A DNA stretch of 64,000 nt from Sorangium cellulosum So0157-2 (GCF_000418325.1 NC_021658.1:11112001-11176000); one strand, 5' to 3'; counted from the stretch's first letter, positions 7,892 to 17,520 are shown. Program-made: numbers and translations. The notes: generated from the letters alone by a model not told the origin.

Positions 7892-8335
7892 TCAGGCTTC
7901 TCGAAAACTGCGAAACGCCTCCGGCGGCAGGCGGCCCATCAGGCTGAGGCACCCCGGGACGAGCTCCCACGGGAGCTTCCCCGGCACCTGGACCATCGCG
8001 CGCAGCCGCCGCTGGTACGCCGAAGGCGGCATGCCGATGCGGTGCGCGAACAGAGCGCTGAAGCTGCCGAGGCTGGAGAATCCTACCTCCATGCACACGT
8101 CGGTCACGGAGTGCCGCCCGGCGGCCAGGAGCTGCTTGGCCAGGTCGAGGCGCTGCCGGATGCGATACTGGTGCGGGGTCACGCCGAACACAGCCTCGAA
8201 CTGCCGGATGAAGTGATAAGGAGAGATGGCCACCTCGCGGGCCACGTCCTCGATCGTGAGCTTCGCGTCATGCACCTCGGAAAGCAGGTCGCGTGCCCGA
8301 CAGAGATTCCTCAGTGCATCCTGTCCCAGCAGCAT
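7892..8335 (-). CDS. Short AraC family HTH regulator
   Basis: 147 residues from ATG 8335 (MLLGQDALRNLCRARDLL). It consists almost only of the AraC DNA-binding domain: VAREVAISPYHFIRQFEAVF then DVCMEVGFSSLGSFSALFAH, followed by a 35-residue tail. A longer frame to 8476 gives a Cys/Arg-rich extension that does not look coding. It precedes the VOC gene in the same direction. With no sensor domain it may resemble MarA/SoxS-type regulators whose activity is set by their level. Confidence 0.88.
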   Translation of the reverse strand: MLLGQDALRNLCRARDLLSEVHDAKLTIEDVAREVAISPYHFIRQFEAVFGVTPHQYRIRQRLDLAKQLLAAGRHSVTDVCMEVGFSSLGSFSALFAHRIGMPPSAYQRRLRAMVQVPGKLPWELVPGCLSLMGRLPPEAFRSFREA

Positions 8336-8579
8336 CGCCAGCGTCCACGATAGGCTGCTGCGGCGGCGGGCACAAGCGGTGCAACCGACCCGGGCTGGCG
8401 CAGCGAGACCTGCCCTGTGCGAGAGCCCCTGGTCGGCCATACAACCTGAATCGGGCCCCACACCACGAAGTCGCACGCTCTGTAGGTGGCGGGAGGGCCG
8501 GGGGGTGGACGTCGTCCGCTGTTGTGGTTGTTGTCTTGGTTACAGCGGCCGAAGTTGCGTGCCAATTCAATCCGGCCAC

Positions 8580-8668
8580 CTCAACCCGGGTCGGGTCGCT
8601 TGCCGGGTCGGGCTGCCCGGGCTGCCCGGGTTGACCCCGCGCGCGGCTCAACCCGGGTCGGGTCGCTC
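8580..8668. repeat. Repeat cluster 3: CAACCCGGGTCG units
   Basis: Units CAACCCGGGTCGGGTCGC at 8582 and 8649 flank a GCCCGGGCTGCCCGGGTTGA segment in the other orientation. The second unit supplies the final codons (RPDPG) and the stop of the glycosidase-like gene. Apart from the cluster, the 312-base gap from 8336 to 8647 upstream of the AraC start holds only an A+T-richer patch near 8515-8580 that could be promoter. Confidence 0.85.
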
Positions 8669-9538
8669 CCCTGGCAGGAACGCGCTCTCCTCGTACTCGC
8701 TGCGGGCATTCCACGCCGCGTAGCCAGCGCAGCCGGCGTCCTCGATCGCCCGGATCTGCTCCCGAACATGCCACGGCGTGTACTTGTACCGCCGCATCGG
8801 ACGTGAGCTGTCCAGGTCGAACGCCTGCACCCAGCTGCGCAGCAGCGCGATCCGCCCCGGCAGCTCTGCCACCCTGCGCCAGCCGGCCGACAGCGGCGCG
8901 TGGACGGTCTCGTACGGCTGATGGGCAGGGTTCGCGAGCCCGAAGCTGCCTGGCCCCCAGTGCGACGGGTACGGCATCGGCATCACGTAATCGAAGAGCT
9001 CCACCGCATCCTCCAGCCGCTGGCCCACGCCGTCCTGCGGCCCGAGGAGCGTGATCCCGAACAGATCCGCCGAGATCGGCCGCGACGCCGCGTCGCCGAC
9101 CTCCGCGCGAAGGAACTCGAAGAAGGCGCGGATCGTCGGCGCCCTCTCCTCGACCGGCGTCCGCGAGCGCGGCTCGCGCGCCGCGCCATAGCGCACGTAG
9201 TCGTAATTCACCTCGTCGAAACCGACCTCGAACGCACGAAGCGAGATCTCCGCGATCTCTCGCCATCGCTCCTCCGAGCCTGGATCGTACCAGCCCCGCG
9301 GACCTCCCTTGAACGCGACGAGCCGGGCGATGAGGTAGATCCCGGCGTCGCGAAGGGCTCCCACCCTGGCCCTGGTGGCCTCGTCGCGATCCAGGAGGAG
9401 CGCTCCTCCATCCGACCGGACATCGATGACCAGGGAGTTCAGCTCCGTCCGCTGAACCAGGGAGGAGAGCCGATTCATCCGGTCCGCGCTCCTCCCTGCC
9501 GCGAAGTTCACGTAAATCGCCTTGGTGACCGTGGGCAT
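8648..9538 (-). CDS. Putative glycoside hydrolase (DUF4015/GHL-like TIM barrel)
   Basis: 296 residues from ATG 9538, preceded by a G-rich Shine-Dalgarno. Motifs typical of the DUF4015 putative glycosidase family are AIYVNFAAG at the start, LNSLVIDVRSDGG, GIYLIARLVAFKG, GFDEVNYDYVRYG and DYVMPMPYPSHWGPGS, a barrel whose D/E residues sit at strand ends. Family members are normally exported; here no signal peptide is seen, so it may be cytoplasmic or truncated at the N-terminus. The last residues and stop are encoded by a unit of repeat cluster 3. Confidence 0.82.
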   Translation of the reverse strand: MPTVTKAIYVNFAAGRSADRMNRLSSLVQRTELNSLVIDVRSDGGALLLDRDEATRARVGALRDAGIYLIARLVAFKGGPRGWYDPGSEERWREIAEISLRAFEVGFDEVNYDYVRYGAAREPRSRTPVEERAPTIRAFFEFLRAEVGDAASRPISADLFGITLLGPQDGVGQRLEDAVELFDYVMPMPYPSHWGPGSFGLANPAHQPYETVHAPLSAGWRRVAELPGRIALLRSWVQAFDLDSSRPMRRYKYTPWHVREQIRAIEDAGCAGYAAWNARSEYEESAFLPGERPDPG

Positions 9539-9804
9539 GCCGTTCCCCCCGGCGGACGTAGAGCACGCCGCCGGCCACCCGCGCACGAGCCCCCTCGGCC
9601 AAGGCACCGTTCCCGGCCGACACACATCGCCCTCGCCGCCCCCTTCGGCCCTCTCCCGCTCTCCCCTCCCCTCCTCGCAACCCGGCCGCGCGCCCCGCGC
9701 TCAGGTCGCCAGGAAAGAATGCTCCTGCACGTACGCCAGGATCGTCTCGCGGCCTGGAATCCCGGCCACCCCCGAGCCGTCCCGCCGCCCGTGCCGCGCC
9801 CGAG

Positions 9805-10971
9805 CTACCCCCGCATCGCCTGGATCGGGCTGACCCGCGCCGCGCGCAGCGCCGGGAAGAAACCGCCGAGCACGCCCATGATCACGGCGAGCAGCACCGA
9901 CGCGATCAGGATCCCCGGCGTCGGCTCGAACGTGAACACGATCTCCGAGAAGCTCGCGAAATTGATCGTCGAGAACCGCACGAACCTCATCCCGAGCGCG
10001 GCGAGCACGCCGAGCGCCCCGCCGACCAGCGCGAGCAGCACCGACTCGATCAGGAACGACGTGAGGATGCTCAGCCGGGAGAAGCCGAGCGCCCGCAGCG
10101 TGCCTATCTCGCGCTGCCGGTTGGCGATCGACGCGTGCATCGTGATCATCGCGCCGATCATCGCGCCGATCGAGAAGAACACCGCGATGAGCACGCCCAT
10201 CCCCTTGATGAACATGCTCGTCCCCTCGGACTGCTTCTCGTAATACTCGCTCTCGCGCATCACCTCGAGCCCGAGGTTCCGGTTCTGCTCGATCGACGCC
10301 TCGAACGCGTCGAACTTGCTCTCCGAGGCGAGCCGCGCGCGCACCGACGACACGCTCCCCTCCCGGCCGAACGCCGCTCGCGCCGTGTGCAGATCGGCCC
10401 AGACCTCGGACTCCGACGAGGAGCCGCCGTCCGAGAACACCCCGACCACCTTCACCGGCCGGTTCTTGCGGAGATCGAACGACTCGCCGATCGACAGGCC
10501 CTTGAAGCGGCGGTAGATCGCCTGCCCCACGATCACCTCGTCCGTGCCCGGCTGCGCCGGCCGGCCCTCGACGATCTTCACCTGCGAGCGGAACGCGAGC
10601 ACGTCGTCGGGCACGCCGCGCACCTGGACGTTCGAGACGCCGTCCGTGCCGAGCTTGTCGAGGAGGATCACCGCCACGACCTCCGCCGCGCCGTCCGGCT
10701 TGCCGTCCTGCCGCTTCGCCACCTCGGCGCTCGCCAGGATCAAGCCGATCTGCTGCTCCTCGACGCTGCTCGCCATCTCGACGTCCGATCCCTTCCGGAT
10801 CACGATCGCGACGTCGCTCCGCGCCGTGCGCCCGAGCGTGCGCTCCACGCTGTTCGCGAGCATGAGCACCGAGGCGAACACGAACACCACGAGGCCGAGC
10901 CCCGCCGCCGTCGCGACGGTCGTCGTCTTGCGCACCACCAGATTCCGAACGTTGTAAGCGACGGGGATCAT
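9805..10971 (-). CDS. MacB/FtsX-type ABC transporter permease (second permease)
   Basis: 388 residues with the MacB-like layout: one N-terminal transmembrane helix (GLGLVVFVFASVLMLA), a periplasmic core domain to about residue 265, then three C-terminal helices. The FtsX-like signature REIGTLRALGFSRLSILTSF is present. It is the last gene of a leftward operon (adaptor, ATPase, permease, permease) and starts 52 bases after the first permease ends. Two different permeases suggest a heterodimeric exporter rather than the homodimeric MacB. Cargo unknown. Confidence 0.9.
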   Translation of the reverse strand: MIPVAYNVRNLVVRKTTTVATAAGLGLVVFVFASVLMLANSVERTLGRTARSDVAIVIRKGSDVEMASSVEEQQIGLILASAEVAKRQDGKPDGAAEVVAVILLDKLGTDGVSNVQVRGVPDDVLAFRSQVKIVEGRPAQPGTDEVIVGQAIYRRFKGLSIGESFDLRKNRPVKVVGVFSDGGSSSESEVWADLHTARAAFGREGSVSSVRARLASESKFDAFEASIEQNRNLGLEVMRESEYYEKQSEGTSMFIKGMGVLIAVFFSIGAMIGAMITMHASIANRQREIGTLRALGFSRLSILTSFLIESVLLALVGGALGVLAALGMRFVRFSTINFASFSEIVFTFEPTPGILIASVLLAVIMGVLGGFFPALRAARVSPIQAMRG

Positions 10972-11023
10972 CAGCGCTCTCTCCCGCTTTCAGGTGTCCT
11001 GGACAGGCTCCGACGTCGCTCGC

Positions 11024-12190
11024 TCACGCCACGCGCCGGAGCGCGTCGGTGACCGAGAGCTTCGAGGCTTGGTGCGCCGGCAGGAGCGACGCGACCAGCG
11101 ACAGCCCCATCGAGAGCAGCACCGCCATCACCATCGTCAAAGGATCGATCCGGAAATAAGGGAACATGCCGCCCATGTTCTCCTCCAGCCACCGGCCCAT
11201 CCCGAGCTCGATGATCGGATAGGCGATCGCGAGCCCCACCAGCCCCGCCAGGAGCCCGACGGTCGCCGCCTCCCCGATGATGAAGATCCGCACGTGCTTC
11301 GGCTCGAACCCGAGCGCGCGCAGCACGCCGTACTCCCGCGACCGCTCCCGGACGCCCATCGCGATCGTGTTGCCGAGGATCATCATCATGATGAGGAGGA
11401 TGATGACGGACACCACGTTCAGCGCCGTCAGCACGGCCGACATCATCGCCATGAACGACATGTTCATCGCGCGCTCGCTCATCGTCGCCGTCTGGATGTC
11501 CTTCTCGTCGAAGATCTTGTCGATCGCCGCGCTGATCTCCGCGCTCCGTGACGGATCGTCGATCCGCGCGGCCATCCAGCCGATCTGGTCGCGATCCCGC
11601 TCGGGGATCGACTCGTTCAGGTAATCGTAGTGGAAGATGAACTGCGACCGGTCTATCGACCTGCGCGACGCCGTGTAGATCCCCGAGACGTTGAACTGCC
11701 ACGGCCCGGGGTAGATCGACCCCTCCAGCGTCACCGTGTCGCCCACCTTCACGCCGAGCCGCGTCGCGAGGACGTCGCCCACGATGGCGCCCTTGCGATC
11801 GGCCTGCCACCGCTCCATGTCCGCCGGCGAGACCACCATCTCGTCGTAGACCTTGAAGAACGTCGCCGACTCGACCGCCATCGAGCCGAAGAAATTTGTC
11901 GCGTCGCGCGGGTCCTTGCCGCCGAACCAGTTCATGAACGTCCCCTCCGTCACGCCGGGGACCTCGCGGAGCGTGGCCATGTAACGCTTCGGCAACGGGA
12001 GGATGAACGAGATCTTGTGCCGCGTCGCGATCCGGTCCTTCGCCGCGTAGTCGGCGGCGACGTTCCACGCCGTCAGCACCGTCCGGAGGAGCACGAACGC
12101 GAGCACCGCCACCGCCGCGCCGATCACGGTCAGCAGCGTCCTGAACTTGTTCCGGAGGACGTTCCTGGCGGCGACGGAGACGAGGTTCAT
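11024..12190 (-). CDS. MacB/FtsX-type ABC transporter permease (first permease)
   Basis: 388 residues. There is one N-terminal membrane helix ([20 protein letters not shown]), a periplasmic domain (about 45-265) and three C-terminal helices with [19 protein letters not shown], the FtsX-family coupling motif. Its ATG (12190) overlaps the ATPase stop by four bases, indicating translational coupling. It is similar in length but clearly diverged from the next permease, so the pair is not a recent duplication. Confidence 0.92.
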   Translation of the reverse strand: MNLVSVAARNVLRNKFRTLLTVIGAAVAVLAFVLLRTVLTAWNVAADYAAKDRIATRHKISFILPLPKRYMATLREVPGVTEGTFMNWFGGKDPRDATNFFGSMAVESATFFKVYDEMVVSPADMERWQADRKGAIVGDVLATRLGVKVGDTVTLEGSIYPGPWQFNVSGIYTASRRSIDRSQFIFHYDYLNESIPERDRDQIGWMAARIDDPSRSAEISAAIDKIFDEKDIQTATMSERAMNMSFMAMMSAVLTALNVVSVIILLIMMMILGNTIAMGVRERSREYGVLRALGFEPKHVRIFIIGEAATVGLLAGLVGLAIAYPIIELGMGRWLEENMGGMFPYFRIDPLTMVMAVLLSMGLSLVASLLPAHQASKLSVTDALRRVA

Positions 12191-12885
12191 GACAGGTTCC
12201 CCTTGTCGAGCCGGCGCGTCACCGTGGCGCGCTCGGCGGCTTGCGGGTCGTGCGTGACCATCAGGATGGTCTTCTTGAACTCCTTGTTGAGCTTCTCCAG
12301 GAGCGTCAGGATCTCGTCGGCGCTCTTCCGATCGAGATCGCCGGTCGGCTCGTCCGCCACGATGATCGTCGGGTCGTTCACGATCGCCCGCGCGATCGCC
12401 ACCCGCTGCTCCTGGCCGCCGGAGAGCTGCCGCGGATAATGGCCCATCCGCTCCTCCAGCCCGACCACGCGCAGCGCCGTCTGCGCGCGCTTCCGCCGCT
12501 CGGACGCCGAGAGGTTCGTGAGCAGGAGCGGCAGCTCGACGTTCTCGGCCGCGGTGAGGACCGGCATCAGGTTGTAGGCCTGGAAGATGAACCCCATCGT
12601 CCTCGACCGGAAGCGCGCCAGCTCGCCGTCGCTCATCCGCGTGAGCTCCTGCCCCGCCACGCGCGCCGTGCCGCGCGTCGGGCGATCGAGCCCGGCGATG
12701 AGGTTCAGGAGCGTCGACTTGCCCGAGCCCGAGGGACCCATCAGCGCCTCGTACGACCCCTCCGGGACATCGAGCGTGATGTCGTCGAGCACCACGATCG
12801 GCTCCTTGTCGCGGAAATAGGTCTTGCCGACCCCTTGCAGCTCGACAATGGGCTTCGGCTTCCCGTCGCGATACCCCTCGGTCAT
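12187..12885 (-). CDS. ABC transporter ATP-binding protein (MacB/LolD-like)
   Basis: 232 residues with all ABC motifs in order: Walker [10 protein letters not shown] (about 49), Q-loop [10 protein letters not shown], signature [14 protein letters not shown], Walker [13 protein letters not shown] and the H-loop MVTHD. The [13 protein letters not shown] and PTGDLDRKS segments are typical of the MacB/LolD/FtsE group, which power mechanotransmission rather than substrate translocation through the membrane. The start overlaps the adaptor stop by four bases and the stop overlaps the permease start by four bases. Confidence 0.95.
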   Translation of the reverse strand: MTEGYRDGKPKPIVELQGVGKTYFRDKEPIVVLDDITLDVPEGSYEALMGPSGSGKSTLLNLIAGLDRPTRGTARVAGQELTRMSDGELARFRSRTMGFIFQAYNLMPVLTAAENVELPLLLTNLSASERRKRAQTALRVVGLEERMGHYPRQLSGGQEQRVAIARAIVNDPTIIVADEPTGDLDRKSADEILTLLEKLNKEFKKTILMVTHDPQAAERATVTRRLDKGNLS

Positions 12886-14111
12886 TCGCTCCCCTTTCCC
12901 TTCTCCTTGATCTTCTGGCCGTCCGCGAGGTCGGCCGGCGGCTTGACCACGAGGCGCGTCCCCGGGGCCGGGCCGTCGAGCAGCTCCAGCCCCCCCGGCG
13001 CCGGCCCACCCGCCCGGATCGGCACCATCTTCGTCTGGCCCTGGTCGACCACGAACACCACCTTGGCGCCGGCCCGCTCGACCACCGCCGCCTCCGGGAC
13101 GACCCGCTTCGGCGGCTCCTTCATCGCCTCCTCGGACAGCGCCTCCGCGAGGAAGCTCACCCGCGCGCTCATCTCCGGCAGCGCCTCCTTCGCCTCCCCG
13201 ACGAACTTCACCTTGACCGGGATGGTCGCCTTGGCGCGGTTCACCCGCTTGCCGATCTCCAGCGTCGTGCACCGGTGGCGCTTCGACGGATACGCGTCGA
13301 GGACGACCTCGCACGGCTTGCCGGGCTCGATGAGGTAAAGGCGCGTCTCCGGGACGTCGGTCTCGACGACGAGCGACGTGAAATCGGCGATCTCGACGAG
13401 GCGCGGCAGCTCGAGGCCGACGACCTCCCCGACCTCCGGCGGCTTCGTCATGATCGTGCCGCCGATCGGCGCGACGATCTTCCGCTCGGCCAGCGTGACC
13501 CGGAGGCTCTCGACGTCGGCCGCGGCGGCCTTGACCTCGGCGTCGGCCGCCGCGGCCGACTGCGCGAGGGCGTTCATGCGCGCGGTCAGGTCCTCCATCG
13601 AGGCGCGGCCGGTCACCTGGCGCTCGACCAGCGCCCGCTCCCGAGCGACCTGCTGCTCCACCTCGGCGATGCTCGCCCGGGAGGCGGCGGCGCGCGCCCG
13701 CGCCGCGGCGACCTTGGCCTGGGCCGCGGCGACGAGGCTCTTCTGGTCGGCGTCCTCGAGCTCGACGAGCGGATCGCCCGCCTTCACCACGTCGCCTTCC
13801 TTCACGAACACCCGGGCGATGCGGCCCGGGATCCTGACCCCGACCCGGGAGACGACCTGCGGGACCACATACCCGGTCGACGTCACCGAGATCGAGGCCT
13901 GCGCGGGCGAGACCAGCGCGACCTCGGTGGTGGCGACCTCGGTCTTGAAGATCGCGCTCTGCGCCCTCGGCGCGACGAACACGGCGGCGCCCGCGACCGC
14001 CGCGAGCGCGAGCAGGGCGACGAGGGCGGTGCGGAGCGGGCTCCGCCGATCGGGATCGACGTCCCGCCGGATCCGGAGCGATGCGAGATCCGAGCTGAGC
14101 TGGTCGGACAC
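12882..14111 (-). CDS. Periplasmic adaptor (HlyD/MacA-type membrane fusion protein)
   Basis: 409 residues starting with GTG at 14111, preceded by AAGGAGG at good spacing. One membrane anchor (about 28-46) is followed by a beta-barrel/lipoyl half-motif ([18 protein letters not shown], then [20 protein letters not shown]), an Ala-rich coiled-coil hairpin (about 125-205) and the second lipoyl half ([11 protein letters not shown]). This is the first gene of the four-gene exporter operon. No outer-membrane TolC gene is nearby, so the channel must come from elsewhere. A TATAAA box lies 32 bases upstream of the start on this strand. Confidence 0.93.
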   Translation of the reverse strand: MSDQLSSDLASLRIRRDVDPDRRSPLRTALVALLALAAVAGAAVFVAPRAQSAIFKTEVATTEVALVSPAQASISVTSTGYVVPQVVSRVGVRIPGRIARVFVKEGDVVKAGDPLVELEDADQKSLVAAAQAKVAAARARAAASRASIAEVEQQVARERALVERQVTGRASMEDLTARMNALAQSAAAADAEVKAAAADVESLRVTLAERKIVAPIGGTIMTKPPEVGEVVGLELPRLVEIADFTSLVVETDVPETRLYLIEPGKPCEVVLDAYPSKRHRCTTLEIGKRVNRAKATIPVKVKFVGEAKEALPEMSARVSFLAEALSEEAMKEPPKRVVPEAAVVERAGAKVVFVVDQGQTKMVPIRAGGPAPGGLELLDGPAPGTRLVVKPPADLADGQKIKEKGKGSE

Positions 14112-14437
14112 GGCGCCTCCTTATCACGCTTCGGGCGTGGCGTTTATATTCTAACGTTAATTCCTGACACGCGGCGCCGGCCGCGCCCGACAGGCGCCCG
14201 CGGCGCCACGCCGCGGCCGGCTCGCCGCTTTCCTCGCGGACCGGCGCCCTGTGCCGTGGCAATCTGCACGTCCCGACTACAATGCGGCCTCGAGGAGCGG
14301 CGCCGCCGCGGCCGTCCGGAGCGGCGCCGGATGCCTCCGGCGCCGTCAAGACGCCGCCGGACGCCGTGCGCGCCGGTGCACCGCAACGCTGGTTAGTATG
14401 GCTACCTAACTATCGACCGTGGTACCCTGAAGGGCTC
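14112..14437. promoter_or_regulatory. Divergent promoter region of the exporter operon
   Basis: 326 bases without a gene. On the minus strand TATAAA (14143-14148) lies ahead of the AAGGAGG/GTG start of the adaptor. Near the right end an inverted repeat GTTAG-N9-CTAAC spans 14392-14410, a possible operator for whatever transcribes rightwards. The centre is GC-rich without visible structure. Confidence 0.45.
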
Positions 14438-14635
14438 ATGTCGAGGGAAAAGCACGGCTGTTGCCTCTGCGAGGGCGCTCACCGCCGTGCGGGCAAGCGC
14501 GTCGCCGCGTACGGCGCCCCGGCCAAGGGCAATACGCTCCTCAACCACCTCGGCATCGGCCCGGAGACGCTCGAGTCCATCGTCGACGGGGGCAAGTTCA
14601 TCGTCCCGGTTCCAACTCCGACCGTCATCGGGTAA
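14438..14635 (+). pseudogene. Remnant of a SAM C-methyltransferase, C-terminal domain
   Basis: A 65-codon frame containing KRVAAYGAPAKGNTLLNHLG and then GPETLESIVD. This is the hallmark of the C-terminal (Methyltransf_14) domain of NovU/TylCIII-type sugar C-methyltransferases, where YGAxAKGNTLLN binds the C-terminal substrate part. The preceding Cys cluster and most of the enzyme (about 350 residues) are absent, and the expected GthIP segment is replaced by a short unrelated tail. It sits 13 bases before the epimerase gene, hinting that a sugar-modification cassette has decayed. Short length leaves some doubt. Confidence 0.6.
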
Positions 14636-14648
14636 GGGAGCGAGCGAC

Positions 14649-15722
14649 ATGGATCGGCTCATCGAGGACGAGCTGCGGAGCCTCTCGGGCATGCTCGGCG
14701 ACGTCGCGCTCCGGTTCGAGGGGAAGACGGTGCTCATCACCGGCGCGGCCGGGTTCATCGGGGGCTACATCGTCGGCGTCCTCCAGGAGCTCAACCGCAG
14801 CCGGTTCCGCCGGCCCGCGCAGATCGTCGCGCTCGACAACCTCATCACCGGGACGAAGGAGAGCGGCTTCTTCGACCTCGGCGACCCGAACCTCGTCTTC
14901 GAGACGCACGACGTGACGAAGCCGTACCTGCGCGACATCAGGCCCGACTTCATCCTTCACGGCGCCGGCATCGCGTCTCCGGTGTACTACGCCCGGTACC
15001 CGCTCGAGACCATCACCGTGGCGGTCGACGGCATCCGCAACGTCCTCGATCTCGCGCGCCGCGCGCGCCCCGAGGCGGTGCTGTATTTCAGCTCGAGCGA
15101 GATCTACGGCGATCCGGATCCCGCGTTCATCCCCACGCCGGAGGACTACCCCGGGCGCGTCTCGCCCACGGGGCTCCGCGCCTGCTACGACGAGTCGAAG
15201 CGCCTCGGCGAGACGCTCGCGATGGTCTATCACCGCCAGTTCGGCGTCCCGGTCACGGTCGTTCGCCCGTTCAACGTCTACGGCCCGGGGATGCGGCGCG
15301 ACGACTCCCGCGTGCTGCCGAGCTTCCTGAACGCCGCGCTCGACCGGCGGCCCATCGAGATCCACCGCGGCGGGGCGCAGACGCGCACGTTCTGCTACGC
15401 GACCGACGCGGTGAACGGCTTCCTGCGCGTGCTGCTGCTCGGCCGCCCCGGCGAGGTCTACAACATCGGCTCCGACGCCGAGGAGATCACCGTGCGCGAT
15501 CTGGCGAAGAGGGTCGAGCAGGCCGCCGGCGAGCCGCTCGACATCGCGCTCGCGGGCTATCCGGAGGGGTATCCGGTGGGCGACCCGAACCGCCGCTGCC
15601 CGGACATCACCAAGGCGTCGCGGGAGCTCGGGTACGCGCCGACGATCTCGCTCGATCAGGGCCTCCCCCGGATGCTCGCCTGGTACCGGCTCCTCCGGAG
15701 CGTCGACCGGCCGAGCGGCTGA
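14649..15722 (+). CDS. NAD-dependent sugar-nucleotide epimerase/decarboxylase (UXS-like)
   Basis: 357 residues from ATG 14649 with GGGAG upstream. It is an extended SDR: the Rossmann motif TGAAGFIG (about 33), FSSSEIYGDP with catalytic Ser, YDESKRLGE giving YxxxK (about 192), RPFNVYGPGMR and R-x-FCYATDAV. The last three match UDP-glucuronate decarboxylase/dTDP-glucose 4,6-dehydratase relatives. The product would be a UDP- or dTDP-sugar intermediate for surface polysaccharide or glycoside. The methyltransferase remnant just upstream fits a sugar pathway. Confidence 0.88.
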   Translation: MDRLIEDELRSLSGMLGDVALRFEGKTVLITGAAGFIGGYIVGVLQELNRSRFRRPAQIVALDNLITGTKESGFFDLGDPNLVFETHDVTKPYLRDIRPDFILHGAGIASPVYYARYPLETITVAVDGIRNVLDLARRARPEAVLYFSSSEIYGDPDPAFIPTPEDYPGRVSPTGLRACYDESKRLGETLAMVYHRQFGVPVTVVRPFNVYGPGMRRDDSRVLPSFLNAALDRRPIEIHRGGAQTRTFCYATDAVNGFLRVLLLGRPGEVYNIGSDAEEITVRDLAKRVEQAAGEPLDIALAGYPEGYPVGDPNRRCPDITKASRELGYAPTISLDQGLPRMLAWYRLLRSVDRPSG

Positions 15723-15724
15723 GG

Positions 15725-16771
15725 TCACCGCGCCACGTCGACGGACTCGACGGACGCCGTGAGCTCGTTGTCCGCCGCGGAGCGCCCGCCGACGACGATC
15801 ACCTCGCCGTCGCCCGGGCAGATCAGGGGGCTGAAGTAGCGGGTGAACGCGAGCTCTCCCGCGGGCTCCCAGCCGTCGCCGGCGTCGTTGAGCCGGAAGA
15901 GGCCGTCGGCGTAGTTGACGTAGAGGTCTTCTTCGTCGTTGCACGCGGTCGCGCCGAATCCCTTGATCGGGATCTCCGAGGGGAGCTCGGGGCCTTCCGC
16001 CCACGTCTCGGTCTTCGTGTCGAACGAATAGACCGCGCCCGAGAACGACTGGTCCTCGCCGACGCCTCCCACGGCGTAGATCACGTCGCCGCGCCTCGCG
16101 ACGCCCAGCGAGCGGAGCTTGAACGGCGGCTCCGGCATGGGGACCCACGTTGCGCCCGGCGTGGCCAGGTCGAGCATGAACCCTCCGGTCAGGAACTCTC
16201 CCGGCCCCTTGAGCTCCCAGCCCGCCACGGCATAGAGGCGGTCGCCCACGACCACGGCCCCGTGCCCCGAGCGCCCCTCGGGCATGTCCGGCAGCGCCTC
16301 CCACGTCCCGGCCTCCGGATCGTAGCGCTCCACCGTCGCCACCGAGGTGAGCGCTTCCGGCTCGCCGGCGGCGTTGTCGGCGCGGAGGCCGCCGACCCGG
16401 ATCACGCGACCGTCGACCACCGCGAGCGTCGTGCTCTCCAGGTGCTCGACGGTCCCGAGGTCTTCCCACGCGCCGCCGGGCAAGAGCGAGAGGCGCCGGA
16501 ACGCGCTCGACTGGTTCTCGGCCGCGAAGTCGCCGTCGCCGAGCTTTCCCCCGTAGGTATACAGCGTCTTGTCGACGAGGACGGCGCCGAACGAGCTGAC
16601 CGCCTCGACGAGATCGGGGTAGTTGCGCGCCGTCTTCACCTCCGGCGTCTCGGGCTCCTCCTTCCCATCGACCGGCTGCACCCCCTCGTCGCCGCAGCCC
16701 AGGGCCATCAGCGCGCTCGCCGTGGCGAGCGCCAGGTACGTGAAACGGTGCGATCGATTCCGGTGCGGCAT
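15725..16771 (-). CDS. Kelch-repeat lipoprotein
   Basis: 348 residues with a lipoprotein signal (LATASALMALGC, lipobox LMALGC). Repeated beta-propeller blades follow the Kelch pattern: VDKTLYTYGG, VVDGRVIRVGG, GDRLYAVAGW, GDVIYAVGGVG and EVIVVGGRS, spaced about 45-60 residues, with W in the preceding strand (TWEALPDMPEG, TWVPMPEPP). A five- to six-blade propeller on the outer or inner membrane surface is likely. It ends three bases from the convergent epimerase stop. Confidence 0.88.
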   Translation of the reverse strand: MPHRNRSHRFTYLALATASALMALGCGDEGVQPVDGKEEPETPEVKTARNYPDLVEAVSSFGAVLVDKTLYTYGGKLGDGDFAAENQSSAFRRLSLLPGGAWEDLGTVEHLESTTLAVVDGRVIRVGGLRADNAAGEPEALTSVATVERYDPEAGTWEALPDMPEGRSGHGAVVVGDRLYAVAGWELKGPGEFLTGGFMLDLATPGATWVPMPEPPFKLRSLGVARRGDVIYAVGGVGEDQSFSGAVYSFDTKTETWAEGPELPSEIPIKGFGATACNDEEDLYVNYADGLFRLNDAGDGWEPAGELAFTRYFSPLICPGDGEVIVVGGRSAADNELTASVESVDVAR

Positions 16772-16823
16772 CGTGACGGATCTCCTTCGGTCAAGAACGG
16801 TTCGATGGATGACGGCATCCCCT

Positions 16824-17520
16824 TCACTCGATCGCGGCGCCGTGCGCGATCCAGCGGCGGATGGTGTCTCTCTCGCCGGCGGAGAGCGGCTTGAGCGTCG
16901 GCGGCATGGCGAGGCCGCAAGTCTCGCGGCACGAGAGGATCTCGCACGCCAGCGTGCCGTCGATCTTGTGCATGAGGAAGCTGTGCTCCGGGTCTCCGGG
17001 CGCCACGCGCTTCATCCCGACCGCGCCGCCGGCGTCGGCGTTCACGTTCTGTTCCCGGAGGGCGGCGAGCTCGGCGTCGCCGACCTGATCGGGCGGCGTG
17101 TCCGCGGTCGGACCGAGGTAGGGCTGGAGCGACGAGCCGTTCTTGCTCGCGTGGCACGCGGCCCCGGTCGCGCACGAGCGCTGCAGCAGCGGCAGCACCT
17201 CTGCCCTGAAGTCCACGGGCGCCCCCGGCTCGAAGGCCTCGTAGTCGTAGCAGGCCCCGCCGCCGTGCCCTCCGCCCCCTGCGCTCGCGCCCTGCGCCCC
17301 CTGCGCTCGCGCCCTGCGCGCCCTGCCCTCCTCCCCCTGCGCTCCCGCCTTCTCCGTCACCGCCGCCGGCCGCGCCGGGAGCGCCGCGCTCGCCGCAGGC
17401 CGAGGCGAGCGCGACCGCGACCGCGACCGCGAGGAGACGGCCGAGCCGGGCGCCTCGCGACGGGTGGCCGGCCGCGGCGCGCGGATCGTGCTGGAGGACT
17501 TGCGAGCTGGCGAGCTGCAT
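16824..17520 (-). pseudogene. Cytochrome-like lipoprotein interrupted by a frame-breaking 22-bp duplication
   Basis: Reading leftwards, a lipoprotein signal (LLAVAVAVALASACG) and a Gly/Ala linker are encoded in one frame. The C-terminal domain is in another: CYDYEAFEPGAPVDFRAEV, RSCATGAACHASKNGSS and RRWIAHGAAIE, resembling planctomycete-type cytochrome c domains. The frames meet in a 22-bp sequence present twice in tandem (17276-17319). Removing one copy restores a continuous protein of about 220 residues. The heme motif is unusual (CATGAACH instead of CxxCH). The start at ATG 17520 is uncertain. As sequenced, the exported full-length protein cannot be made without slippage. Confidence 0.7.
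17276..17319. repeat. Perfect 22-bp tandem duplication
   Basis: The 22-base unit at 17276-17297 (beginning CCCCTGCGCTCGCGCC) is repeated exactly at 17298-17319 inside the Gly/Ala linker of the cytochrome-like lipoprotein gene. Because 22 is not a multiple of three, copy number decides the frame. It could switch expression by slipped-strand events. Confidence 0.9.
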
